Positions 9,488 to 17,713 of a stretch of 46,704 bases of DNA are shown here, piece after piece. The stretch's first letter is position 1. Each line of letters starts with the position of its first letter. The position numbers and the translations under genes were made by a program. The DNA comes from Desulfococcaceae bacterium HSG9 (lineage in GTDB: Bacteria > Desulfobacterota > Desulfobacteria > Desulfobacterales > JAUCGF01), in contig JAUCGF010000117.1 in the NCBI GenBank assembly GCA_030378005.1, forward strand, positions 1 through 46,704. The letters run 5' to 3'. The notes under the pieces are model-generated. The model worked only from the letters and a program-made list of their open reading frames with translations, was not told the origin of the DNA and searched no databases.

Positions 9488-11491
9488 ATGCTTCTTGAAT
9501 GGTTCACTATCAAAAACAGCACTGATTTGATCGGCAAATTGTGGGGCAAGCTCACCCGCGGACGCAAAAAATATGCGGAAGAACTGGAAACCATGAACAC
9601 GATTATGTATCAGGACCCTTTGGAGGTGGCCCGTTACTATGTCGAACCGGAATGTCAGGATTACAATCCCGCGGATTATGAATCCGAAATTCATTTGGTG
9701 ACCAAACGTCCGATCATGGAAATTATCAATGAATTCTTCAAAAAAGAAAAGTCACATCCCGGAGATAACCAGCTTTTTGTGTTATCGGACGCCGGTATGG
9801 GCAAAACCGCGCTGTTGACAATGATAAAACTCGCCTACTTAACCGATTTCTGGCCCAAACAAACCGATTGTGTCTTGAAAAAACTGGGGGAAAAAACCCT
9901 TGAAGAGCTTGAGGGACTGACTTCCCGAAGTCAAACCGTTTTGTTGTTGGATTCTTTAGATGAAGATTCTGCCGCTTACGGACGGGTTTCGGAACGGTTG
10001 CAGGAAATATTAAAGACCACCAAACATTTCAAAAAAGTGCTCATCACCTGCCGCACTCAATATTTTCCCAAAGGAGGAGATGATGCTTTCAAACGCCCGG
10101 ACTTGGTTGATATTAGCGGATTTTCTTGCCCGGTCAAATATCTCTCATTTTTTGATGATCATAAAGTCTATGCCTATCTTTCCAAGCGCTTTCCTAAAAA
10201 ATTCGGCTTGTTTAGGAATAATGAAAAGATAGAAGAAGCCCAAAAAGTGATTCAAAAGATGGGCTATTTGCGTTGTCGCCCAATGATATTATCCTATATT
10301 GACACTTTGATGAAATCGCCTTTGATCGGCGAAAAAGAAAGCGATTATTACATTTATGATGCTCTGGTTGAAAGCTGGTTCAAACGCGAGCAAAGCAAAA
10401 GAGATGTATCGCCCGAAGAGCTGATGAACGCCAGTATCATATTGGCAACGGTCATGAATATGCGCGGTGTTCGCAGTATCCGTGAAAAGGACCTGGATCA
10501 TTTGATCGAACAGATCGTGCAGGTTAAACCGATCAAAAAAATTGACATCAAAGGCCGTTCGTTGATTAATCGTAATTCCCAAGGGGACTGGCGCTTTTCG
10601 CATTTTAGCATACAGGAGTTTTGCGTGGCCAGACTTTTATTGGAAGACAAGTTTGTTTTTAAACCGTCCAAACCCATTCGGATGTCAAATTTGATGCTTC
10701 AATGGATGGCAGAGCTGAACAAAGCTCCCAATTTTGCCGAATTGCTTGATTTTAAAGATGCCCAAATAGAGAATATCAAGATCAAAAACTCTGTTGGAAT
10801 GGAATTTGTCGCCATCCCCAGCGGTACGTTTATGATGAGCAGTCCCAAAGATGAAAAGGGACGATTTGATGATAGAGAAACACAGCATGAGGTTACGCTG
10901 ACCAAAGGCTTTTTAATGCAAACCACGCCGGTAACACAGGCGCAGTGGCAAGCTATTATGGATGATAATCCGTCCCATTTTAAAAATTATGGGGATGCTT
11001 GTCCGGTGGAAAATGTTTCTTGGGATGATGTTCAGCAATTTATTCAGCGTCTGAATGAACGTGAGGAACAGGCAATCTATCGACTGCCGACCGAAGCCGA
11101 ATGGGAGCATGCCTGCCGGGCAGGTTCGCAAACGGTGTATTATTACGGCAATGATGCAGGGCAATTAAGTCAATACGCTTGGCATGATAAAAATTCGGAC
11201 AAACACACCCATCCGGCAGGGCAGCTAAAACCTAATTCATGGGGATTGTATGACATGCACGGCAATGTCTTTGAGTGGTGTTCGGACTGGTATGACGATT
11301 ATCCGTCGGAATCCGTTACTGATCCTCAAGGGCCGCTAATCGGCAGGCTTCGGGTAATGCGCGGCGGCTCCTGGTACGGCTATGACACCAGCAGGTATTG
11401 TCGTAGCGCCAATCGCCTCTTCGGTCCCCATGATAGTCGCTTTCGCTATGTCGGTTTACGCCTCGTGAGGTCATTACCCTTTGCCCTTTAA
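9488..11491 (+). CDS. STAND/NACHT ATPase with C-terminal FGE-sulfatase (C-type lectin) domain; candidate DGR target protein
   Basis: A 667-residue protein in three parts. Residues 1-95 are a short N-terminal region with no recognised fold. Residues 96-385 are a NACHT-like P-loop ATPase: Walker A SDAGMGKT (100-107), Walker B TVLLLDSLDED (150-160), sensor ITCRTQ (186-191), and SHFSIQEFCVARLLL at 371-385, typical of the STAND helical domain. Residues ~436-662 are an FGE-sulfatase domain: GMEFVAIPSGTFMM, RLPTEAEWEHACRAG, GLYDMHGNVFEW, RGGSW and a final VGLRLV. STAND proteins oligomerise on ligand binding, so the FGE part is the likely sensor. Codons 630-656 have a C or T in the third position in 26 of 27 cases, as expected when AAY template codons are randomised by a DGR. 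A start at ATG 9488 with AAGG ten bases upstream fits. No partner effector gene is adjacent. Role in defence or self-recognition is inference. Confidence 0.85.
   Translation: MLLEWFTIKNSTDLIGKLWGKLTRGRKKYAEELETMNTIMYQDPLEVARYYVEPECQDYNPADYESEIHLVTKRPIMEIINEFFKKEKSHPGDNQLFVLSDAGMGKTALLTMIKLAYLTDFWPKQTDCVLKKLGEKTLEELEGLTSRSQTVLLLDSLDEDSAAYGRVSERLQEILKTTKHFKKVLITCRTQYFPKGGDDAFKRPDLVDISGFSCPVKYLSFFDDHKVYAYLSKRFPKKFGLFRNNEKIEEAQKVIQKMGYLRCRPMILSYIDTLMKSPLIGEKESDYYIYDALVESWFKREQSKRDVSPEELMNASIILATVMNMRGVRSIREKDLDHLIEQIVQVKPIKKIDIKGRSLINRNSQGDWRFSHFSIQEFCVARLLLEDKFVFKPSKPIRMSNLMLQWMAELNKAPNFAELLDFKDAQIENIKIKNSVGMEFVAIPSGTFMMSSPKDEKGRFDDRETQHEVTLTKGFLMQTTPVTQAQWQAIMDDNPSHFKNYGDACPVENVSWDDVQQFIQRLNEREEQAIYRLPTEAEWEHACRAGSQTVYYYGNDAGQLSQYAWHDKNSDKHTHPAGQLKPNSWGLYDMHGNVFEWCSDWYDDYPSESVTDPQGPLIGRLRVMRGGSWYGYDTSRYCRSANRLFGPHDSRFRYVGLRLVRSLPFAL
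11351..11470 (+). other. candidate DGR variable region in the FGE domain
   Basis: This covers codons from R622 through the last V660 and its neighbours. The RGGSW entry and the VGLRLV exit match the ends of FGE-type DGR variable regions. Between them the codons are almost purely NNY (630-635: TAC GGC TAT GAC ACC AGC; 644-656 similarly), with only AGG at 636 breaking the run. The upstream FGE part of the same gene uses A- and G-ending codons freely. No matching adenine-rich template repeat was found on either strand of this window. Confidence 0.6.
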
Positions 11492-11493
11492 CA

Positions 11494-11509
11494 CTTTGCG
11501 ATAGCAAAG
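11494..11509 (+). other. tetraloop hairpin just after the stop codon (DGR-type cruciform candidate)
   Basis: CTTTGC, loop GATA, GCAAAG: a perfect 6-bp stem with a 4-base loop of GRNA form, starting 3 bases after the TAA. DGR targets carry a hairpin with 7-10-bp stems and GRNA loops just downstream of the variable region; this one is slightly shorter and less GC-rich than that norm. Confidence 0.5.
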
Positions 11510-11571
11510 CCGGCAAGCCGTTTTCTGAGCGAGCCAGGCGTGCGGCGAAGCTCGGAAACCGGCTTACCGGC
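11509..11571. terminator. imperfect inverted repeat between convergent genes
   Basis: Arms 11509-11530 and 11550-11571 pair over about 22 positions with a few mismatches (GCCGGCAAGCCG against CCGGCTTACCGGC). It lies between the converging STAND-FGE and APC permease genes, and fits a bidirectional terminator or a mobile palindrome. No clear T-run follows. Confidence 0.45.
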
Positions 11572-11601
11572 GTCCGTAATATTCACACTGTAATTCAGGT
11601 G

Positions 11602-13833
11602 TCACTCGTCTGAGAAACGGAAAAGCAATTTTTTCATCGGGTGTTCCACACGGGCGATTGCCACGCAACATTTCGAACGGGCCGCTATCTGGGATGCGAA
11701 ATAGCCCACCAGGGTGCGTTTCAGAAGCCCCGCTTTATTTGCGCCTTTGACTGCGCCGATGATCAGGAGATCAAAATATCCTGACCGCTCCACCAGGACA
11801 TCCATGGGCGTGTCCGAGCATTCCATTTCAACCCGAAACAAAGCCCTGCCCTTGTGTAATGAAATGGCCGCAGCCAAGACTTTGCTGGAATAGTTCATCT
11901 GTTTTCTGGTGTAGTTTTCTGGCATGATGTTCAAGAATGTGATCTCTCCTCCGAATTTGTCGGCCAGGCCCCCGGCCATTTTCACCATGAGGGGAAGGTT
12001 CAGATGGCTGGTTAAAGATACGGCGATTTTTTTCGGGGCAAAATTTCCGTGGGTTTTCAAAAGTACCACATCGGCCCGGGCCCGGTTGAGAACGGACTGG
12101 ACAAAGGCCACAGTATCGGGGGTCTGTTTTCGAGGGAACCCCATAACAATCAGGCCGCAGCTTTCCTCCACAGCCGCATGCACGATCCCCATGTTAATGT
12201 TGCGGGAAACCCGCACTACGGGCCGGAACGGAATTGCGTGTTCTTCGGCCGATAAAGCTGACCGCTCCAGAAGGCCCGCTGAATCCTCGGATGAAGACAT
12301 GGTGGTGTGGAAGTCCTGAGAAGAAGCCGCCACCACGGAAAGTCCCACCACTTCGGTGCGGCCAGCTTTCGAAATGAAGGACTGGGCCAGGGTGAACTGG
12401 GCGTCCTGTATCCGCGGATTGGCCACGGGCATCAGAATGCGGTTTGAAAATTTCAGGGCAGGCGGCGGGGCTTCGCTGAGGATAAGGCTCATGCCGCTCC
12501 GGGAGCGTATTTCCCGTTTGCGAGAATAAAAAAAATACAGGAGAGAGCCGATTCCGGCAAGCTGAAGCCCGAATATCATGGAACTTTTATCGAGAGTTAA
12601 AAGGAGAAGGACATTGGCTGCCAGTGCCGCGTAAGGGACTATCCTTTTGAGTATGCCGATGGGATCTGACTCCCGGGCGGTTTTGTGAAGCCGGATAAGG
12701 GCAAAAGACAGGGGCAGAAGGGACACCAAAAAACAGAAATTAGCGGCCTTGACAATGAAGGAAAGCTCACCTGGTAAAATTGCCAGGGCCGTGGCCAGAC
12801 CGCAGGCAAGGAGGGAAGCGCGCGGAGTACTGCTGGTTTGATGAATACGGCCTAGCGGCGAGGGCAAAAAGCGGTCCCTGCCCATGGCGAAAATCTGCCG
12901 GGCCTGGGAGATGATGGTGGAGTTCAATGCCGCTGCCGATGCCAAAACACCTCCTGCCGCAATGAATATCCACCCGGCCTGGCCCATGCCCGCCTTAGCC
13001 ACCACGGCCAGAGGAGCCCGGGATTCTGCCAGTTCCTTCCAGGGCACTACCAGTACCGACACAATCGCTATAATCACGTAAAAACACAGGCTCACCATCA
13101 TGGCCAGAAACATGGCCCGCGGCACGGTTTTTGTGGGTTCTACGATTTCCTCCGCGTTATTGGCTATCAATTGGTATCCGAAAAATGATACGTAAATGAG
13201 TGACACAGCCTCACCCACGCCAGACCATCCATTAGGAAGCATTGGAGATATATTGGCAGTGTCCGCCTTGAAAAGCCCGGCTATGATGAACACGCCAAGA
13301 ATCAAAAGGTTCCCCCAGGTGAACACAAACTGGACTTTGTTTCCGCCGGCCCCAAGGGTGTTCAAGACCGTAAGCCCAGCCACAGCCCCCACGGCGATGA
13401 CGGTCATTCCGTATTCGGGGAAACCTGCGGGAAAAACGCTTGTCAGGTAAAAAGCAAGCCCCATAGCGTACATGGCGCAGGCCATGATGCTTCCCAGAGC
13501 CAGAAGCCATCCGGTCATAAAAGCGTAAAAGCTCCCCAGGGCCTTGTAGGCGTAGGCGTATCCCCCTCCCGAAAGGGGTACGCGGCGGGAAAGATCCCCA
13601 AACATGGCTACGGAAAGCAGGGACAAAACCCCGCAAATCAGGTAGGATATCCAGGCTCCGGGTCCGGCCTTTCCGGCGGCCAGGCCAATGAGTACATAAA
13701 TTCCCGCGCCCATAAGCGCGCCCACGCCCAAAGTGGTGGCTCCGAGAAGTCCCATGGTGCGCGCGAAAGCATCCTGGACCAGTTTACGCCGAAAAATTTC
13801 GCGAAGGTTATTTTTTTGTTGCTCTTGCTGCAT
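11602..13833 (-). CDS. APC-family amino acid permease with two C-terminal universal stress protein domains
   Basis: 743 residues. Residues ~20-450 are a 12-helix APC transporter with the family entry motif GAGIYVLIG (42-50), RVPLSGGGYAYAY and a second-half segment with NSTIISQARQIFAMGRDRF. Two USP-like alpha/beta domains follow, the first starting near NRILMPVAN and the second near APKKIAVSLTSH, each with a GLIVMGFP- or DLLIIGAV-like strand. APC-USP fusions are known; the USP part is thought to bind nucleotide and modulate transport. A strong ribosome binding site (GAGGGAG) precedes ATG 13833. The coding sequence is visibly richer in G and C than its neighbours, suggesting recent transfer. 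The substrate is unknown, with cationic or neutral amino acids most likely by family. Confidence 0.9.
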   Translation of the reverse strand: MQQEQQKNNLREIFRRKLVQDAFARTMGLLGATTLGVGALMGAGIYVLIGLAAGKAGPGAWISYLICGVLSLLSVAMFGDLSRRVPLSGGGYAYAYKALGSFYAFMTGWLLALGSIMACAMYAMGLAFYLTSVFPAGFPEYGMTVIAVGAVAGLTVLNTLGAGGNKVQFVFTWGNLLILGVFIIAGLFKADTANISPMLPNGWSGVGEAVSLIYVSFFGYQLIANNAEEIVEPTKTVPRAMFLAMMVSLCFYVIIAIVSVLVVPWKELAESRAPLAVVAKAGMGQAGWIFIAAGGVLASAAALNSTIISQARQIFAMGRDRFLPSPLGRIHQTSSTPRASLLACGLATALAILPGELSFIVKAANFCFLVSLLPLSFALIRLHKTARESDPIGILKRIVPYAALAANVLLLLTLDKSSMIFGLQLAGIGSLLYFFYSRKREIRSRSGMSLILSEAPPPALKFSNRILMPVANPRIQDAQFTLAQSFISKAGRTEVVGLSVVAASSQDFHTTMSSSEDSAGLLERSALSAEEHAIPFRPVVRVSRNINMGIVHAAVEESCGLIVMGFPRKQTPDTVAFVQSVLNRARADVVLLKTHGNFAPKKIAVSLTSHLNLPLMVKMAGGLADKFGGEITFLNIMPENYTRKQMNYSSKVLAAAISLHKGRALFRVEMECSDTPMDVLVERSGYFDLLIIGAVKGANKAGLLKRTLVGYFASQIAARSKCCVAIARVEHPMKKLLFRFSDE

Positions 13834-13895
13834 AAAAGCTCCCTCAAGGGTTTGTGATAAATTAAAGCAGTGATAAAGCCTGTTTCAATAAAGAA

Positions 13896-14012
13896 TAAGG
13901 ACGAAATAATTTACCCATTTGGAGTGCAAGCTCCGGCTTGCATCATTAAAGCGTGAGCTGAAGATTGCACTTCTTTTCTAACAAACAGGTATTTATTTCG
14001 TCCCTGATACTA
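13896..14012. mobile_element. TA-flanked miniature element (MITE family copy 1) with nested GGAGTGC hairpin
   Basis: Inverted ends GGACGAAATAA (13899-13909) and TTATTTCGTCC (13993-14003) match the ends of the elements at 33956-34105 and 36550-36693, and TA dinucleotides flank it. Inside is a GGAGTGCAAGC motif (13921-13931) with a small TGCAAG/CTTGCA hairpin. It fills the gap between two minus-strand genes and is non-coding. Confidence 0.65.
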
Positions 14013-14050
14013 AGCTTTATAAACGGTTTTATGATTCTGTGCAAGAACTT

Positions 14051-15934
14051 TTATTCAGGCCTGTAAACGTCAGATGTCGCTTTAAACGGAATCGTCAAAT
14101 TATATACGCCATTTCGGAGTTGGGCGTTGATATGAAACGCGCCTCTTTCAAAAACTTTCATCATTCCTTTGTTGGCGTGCAGCACTTCAGCCGTAAATCC
14201 CTTCAAACCACGCTCTTTGGCAAGGCGGGTCAGCATTTTGTAAAGATATGTCGCCATACCAAGTCCTTGATATTTTTCATCTACGACAAAAGCCACATCG
14301 CCATAAGAAGTGTGTGCATCTTTTGCAAAGCGCGCTTCGGCGATAATTTTATCCTGATCGGACTCTTTGACAAGTGCGACCAAAGACATCATAAGGCTGT
14401 AATCGACATTGACATATTCTTGCATCTTATCATGAGGCATGGTTTTGATATTGTAAAAAAAGCGTCTGTAAATGGTTTCGTCGGAAAAACGGTAAAAAAG
14501 GCGGCGCATTTTTTCTTCATCCGAAGGTTTTATCGCTCTGAAGCGAACCCGAATCCCGCCTTTGAAGGTATGTTCGGATGCAATTTCCATGGGATATAAA
14601 TGGGCGCTTTCAGACAAAAAGATTTGATCTGGAAACAGAATCTTTTTTGCTTTGGCCTGTTCCACAAGTTTGCCTCTGTCATCCGGATGGGCGATATCGA
14701 TCAGAGCTTGGGCGCGTTCACGCAGCGAACGCCATTTCAGGTTGGCGATGCCGTATTCGGTGGCCACCATACCGATCATCTCGCGCATGTGGAACTGATT
14801 GCGAAGGTCTTCCAATATGACAACGATGTTGGGTTTCCCTTCAGCGTCCCGGCTCGGCAGTCCGAACAGTGTCCGTCCGCCTCGGGAAATTTCAGCACCG
14901 GTGAACAAATCCGCATCCGCACCGGGACCTGAAGTTAAAGAACCTTTGCCCACATTAAAAGCGACGCGACCATACAAATCTACTTTGCTGGCCTGAAAAA
15001 TACACGCAAAATTCGGATTACTGCCGATTTGAGTCGGGCTGCACACCTGAGCGATACTCTGAAATTCCACCAGCGGATTGCGGTCCAGCCATTTCGCCAG
15101 TTCCGGTGTTCCCAAAGCATAAGAAGCGAGCGATTTTCCTCTGAAAACCCCTTTGCGATAATTGGTTACGGCTCCACTTTTAACCAGTTCCATAAAGGCG
15201 TCTGAAAAATAAGGCGAATGAATGCCCAGATGCCGTTTGCGAGCAAGGCGTTTGCCCAAAGCATCGAACAAAGAACCGATGTGAAAGCTGATGCAGTCGC
15301 CATCTTCAATGACCGATGCGATGTTGGCCGCCACCTGATCGATGACATCATCCACAGGCCAGCGATTGAAATATATGGGCGGTTCGGTAGATCGCACCAG
15401 CATATCAAAATCGGTAACGGATACGATGGTATCGCCAAAAGTGAAAGGAATCTGCGTGTTAATTTCACCCACTACCAAAGATGCCTGTTCCATGATTTCC
15501 CGTGCCACATCTGTTGCCGGTCCCAAGCTGCAATAGCCAGCCTCATTGGGAGGCGTAATCTGAATGAAGGCCGCATCAATGGGAATCAGTTCAGATTTAA
15601 ACATCTTAGGTATTTGTGAATAACGGCCGGGGATTAAATCGACTTGTCCCGCAGACGCGACCTCGCTGGCCACCCAACCGGATAAAAAAGTTTTAAGACG
15701 GTAATTCTGGTAATGAAGCTCTTTCAACGACAAAATATCGCTATGACTTGCGATTTGGACCAATTCAAGGTCTTTGACGTTGCTAAGATCGGAATCCATC
15801 AGACTTTTTATCAGAGTTCGAGGTTCAGCCACTCCGCTTCCCAAAAAGATGGTCATTCCCGGCTTGATATTATCCATGGCTTTCTTGGGAGGTACAATCA
15901 GCTCTTTCCATTTAGTATCAGACACTTCGCTCAT
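14051..15934 (-). CDS. acetyl-CoA hydrolase/4-hydroxybutyrate CoA-transferase fused to a GNAT acetyltransferase
   Basis: 627 residues. Residues ~1-450 belong to the AcCoA hydrolase/transferase (Ach1/Cat1/AbfT) family: GMTIFLGSGVAEP near the start, RHLGIHSPYFSDAFMELV, ISRGGRTLFGLPSR. Residues ~458-627 are a GNAT domain with VRFRAIKPSDEE and the acetyl-CoA loop EKYQGLGMATYLYKML. Such fusions are annotated in many anaerobes, but the GNAT substrate is not established. One oddity: where canonical family members carry a glutamate in an xxxEVDLxG motif, this protein reads QASKVDLYG near residue 318. If that glutamate is the catalytic one, CoA transfer may be lost. ATG 15934 has AGAAGG directly adjacent; the in-frame GTG at 15925 would give normal spacing. 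Confidence 0.88.
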   Translation of the reverse strand: MSEVSDTKWKELIVPPKKAMDNIKPGMTIFLGSGVAEPRTLIKSLMDSDLSNVKDLELVQIASHSDILSLKELHYQNYRLKTFLSGWVASEVASAGQVDLIPGRYSQIPKMFKSELIPIDAAFIQITPPNEAGYCSLGPATDVAREIMEQASLVVGEINTQIPFTFGDTIVSVTDFDMLVRSTEPPIYFNRWPVDDVIDQVAANIASVIEDGDCISFHIGSLFDALGKRLARKRHLGIHSPYFSDAFMELVKSGAVTNYRKGVFRGKSLASYALGTPELAKWLDRNPLVEFQSIAQVCSPTQIGSNPNFACIFQASKVDLYGRVAFNVGKGSLTSGPGADADLFTGAEISRGGRTLFGLPSRDAEGKPNIVVILEDLRNQFHMREMIGMVATEYGIANLKWRSLRERAQALIDIAHPDDRGKLVEQAKAKKILFPDQIFLSESAHLYPMEIASEHTFKGGIRVRFRAIKPSDEEKMRRLFYRFSDETIYRRFFYNIKTMPHDKMQEYVNVDYSLMMSLVALVKESDQDKIIAEARFAKDAHTSYGDVAFVVDEKYQGLGMATYLYKMLTRLAKERGLKGFTAEVLHANKGMMKVFERGAFHINAQLRNGVYNLTIPFKATSDVYRPE

Positions 15935-16178
15935 CCTTCTGGCTTACTGTTTACTGTTGCCTAATCACCAACCGCCTTACTTAACCGTAACAACCGGGCA
16001 TGGAGCTTCCAGTATCAAATATCAGACAGTGGCTCCGAAAATCAATTTACTGAATTTTGACCCCAATTGGGAGTAATTTCTATTAATAAAAGGTGATTAT
16101 AAAATCAAAAATAATATTATAATGCTGATTTTTATGTTGTCAAAACATACCAAAACCTTTGTATATCCACCGTCCATC
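15935..16178. other. intergenic, first part
   Basis: No gene or clear repeat is seen. This is the upstream region of the CoA-transferase/GNAT gene and becomes AT-rich towards 16180. Together with the hairpin and element remnant that follow, it makes up a gene-free stretch of about 560 bases. Confidence 0.5.
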
Positions 16179-16226
16179 GGAGTGCAAAAGCTTGCTTTTT
16201 CTTGCAAAAGCAAGCTTTTGCACTCC
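16179..16226. repeat. GGAGTGC hairpin repeat
   Basis: GGAGTGCAAAAGCTTGC at 16179-16195 and its exact reverse complement at 16210-16226 form a perfect 17-bp stem with a 14-base loop. The same GGAGTGC(A/C)AA end motif recurs at 13921, 18675, 32011, 37770 (as GGAGCGC) and 46025, so it is a dispersed palindromic family. Confidence 0.85.
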
Positions 16227-16413
16227 ACTTGGATTTTTGCTGAATTGAAATATCTGACAAACCAATGCGTAGATTAATTATTGTGGATTCCCTAAGTCAT
16301 TTTGTTCCGGATACTAACCCAAAACCGCATGAATATAAAAAATAATGCGGCTTTGGTGGTTGATAAAAAATTGAAAAAGGTTATCTTATAAAAGATATTG
16401 CCTGATTTTCCAG

Positions 16414-16473
16414 TAAGATTAAGAATTTGAAACCAAAGTACAGATGGGGAAATTATTTCGTCCCCATTTCTTA
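16414..16473. mobile_element. remnant of the TA-flanked miniature element (one end)
   Basis: The stretch GATTAAGAATT...CAAAGTAC...GGGG..ATTATTTCGTCC matches the right half of the element at 33956-34105, and a TA follows at 16472. The other end is not recognisable upstream. Confidence 0.6.
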
Positions 16474-16510
16474 TTTGTTTCCATTTATCTAAAGAGTGAA
16501 AGGGGCCATT

Positions 16511-17440
16511 GTGGGGATTTTCAAAAATAGCCGTATTTTCGTAAAGATTTTTTTCCTTTTTTTAATTGTTTTACTTTTATCCGTATTTTCGCATGTTCTG
16601 GTCGCCCAAAAAGTACAACAAGAGTTTCTGCGAAAACAAGCCAAATCTATCACCAGGCAAATTGTTCTGACACGTCAATGGATTGCCGGCCTGGGCGGAG
16701 TTTGGTCGAAGGACACATATAGTAAAACGCACGGTTTTTTGAGCCAATATAGCGAGCCTTCATCGGATGGAAACGCTGCCGCTGTTTTTTATCTGCACAA
16801 TCCGGCTCTGGCTACACGGGAGATTTCAACATTGGCTGATATCAGACATGGTTACAATTTCAGAGTCGTATCAGACCGCTTTCGTGAGCCGAAAAACAAA
16901 CCGGACCTTTTTGAATCCAAAGCACTGAAACGGTTTCAAACCCAGAAAATGGCCTATACGGACGGTTTTCAAGATGGCCTTTACCGTTATACAGAGCCTT
17001 TGTTTGTCAAGCAGGGCTGTCTGAAATGTCATGGCAAACTTGATCAAGACGTCAAAGAACCGATGAAAACGATTCTTTTGGAAAAATATGGCCAGAAAGC
17101 CTTTGACTATAAGGTTGGCGATGTCAGAGGAATTGTCAGCATAAAAATTCCTCAACAGACTTTGGTGACACTTTTGTCATCCATTTTCACTGTCTGGAAC
17201 GTTCTTATTGGAGTTATATCAATTCTGCTTTTTTATCTTTTCACCCGGTTTATGATTGTCAAACCCATAACACAACTCACTCATGTGGCAAATAAATTAA
17301 GTGAAGGCCAAATTGATATTGATTTAGGTACCGCAGAAATTAAATTCAATACAAAGAATGAAATTTCGCAGTTGGCGTTGGCTTTTGAACGGTTAAGAAA
17401 AAGCTTCGAGATTATGTATCGTAAACTGGCTTCTCGGTAA
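16511..17440 (+). CDS. membrane-bound Tll0287-like (DUF3365) haem sensor with HAMP domain, no output domain
   Basis: Starting at GTG 16511 (AGGGG five bases upstream; an upstream in-frame GTG at 16496 is possible) the protein has about 309 residues. A first membrane helix (IFFLFLIVLLLSVFSHVLV) leads into a periplasmic Tll0287-like domain holding a single c-type haem motif CLKCH. A second helix (VWNVLIGVISILLFYLF) and a HAMP segment beginning MIVKPITQLTHVANKL follow. The protein ends after the HAMP with a short helical tail. No kinase, cyclase or methyl-accepting part follows in the same gene. Redox or gas sensing in the periplasm is the family expectation. The downstream gene is unrelated to signalling output. 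Confidence 0.88.
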   Translation: MGIFKNSRIFVKIFFLFLIVLLLSVFSHVLVAQKVQQEFLRKQAKSITRQIVLTRQWIAGLGGVWSKDTYSKTHGFLSQYSEPSSDGNAAAVFYLHNPALATREISTLADIRHGYNFRVVSDRFREPKNKPDLFESKALKRFQTQKMAYTDGFQDGLYRYTEPLFVKQGCLKCHGKLDQDVKEPMKTILLEKYGQKAFDYKVGDVRGIVSIKIPQQTLVTLLSSIFTVWNVLIGVISILLFYLFTRFMIVKPITQLTHVANKLSEGQIDIDLGTAEIKFNTKNEISQLALAFERLRKSFEIMYRKLASR

Positions 17441-17604
17441 GACATAAATATTTTCACAGTCTCGACAGCAAGAAACGACAGTACGAAACAATATGCTATT
17501 TATATGCCGAGCTTCAAAGTCGTATAATACCATTTGTGTTAATAATCGCCCAATCTAAAAAATCGTATCTTATTCAAATTTTGGGTATAGTTTATACTCT
17601 TTCT

Positions 17605-17651
17605 CTTGCTCCTGTCATTCGAGTAAGAGCAAGATTAAGAGCAGGAGCAAG
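17605..17651. repeat. hairpin built from hexamer units
   Basis: CTTGCTCCTG (17605-17614) pairs with CAGGAGCAAG (17642-17651). The right half reads as six-base units GAGTAA GAGCAA GATTAA, then GAGCAG GAGCAA, variants of the GATTAA hexamer arrays at 34 kb, 36.6 kb and 45.1 kb. It lies in the leader of the PstS-like gene. Confidence 0.6.
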
Positions 17652-17713
17652 TATTTGGGGGTTTAATTTTTGCAAATGGTATAACACCAAAACCTGCCAT
17701 CAAGGAGATACAC

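Noticed and set aside
11351..11470. A template repeat or reverse transcriptase for the DGR within this window
   Set aside because: No second copy of the RGGSW-encoding stretch and no reverse transcriptase motif (such as YxDD) was seen on either strand, so only a remote DGR is possible.
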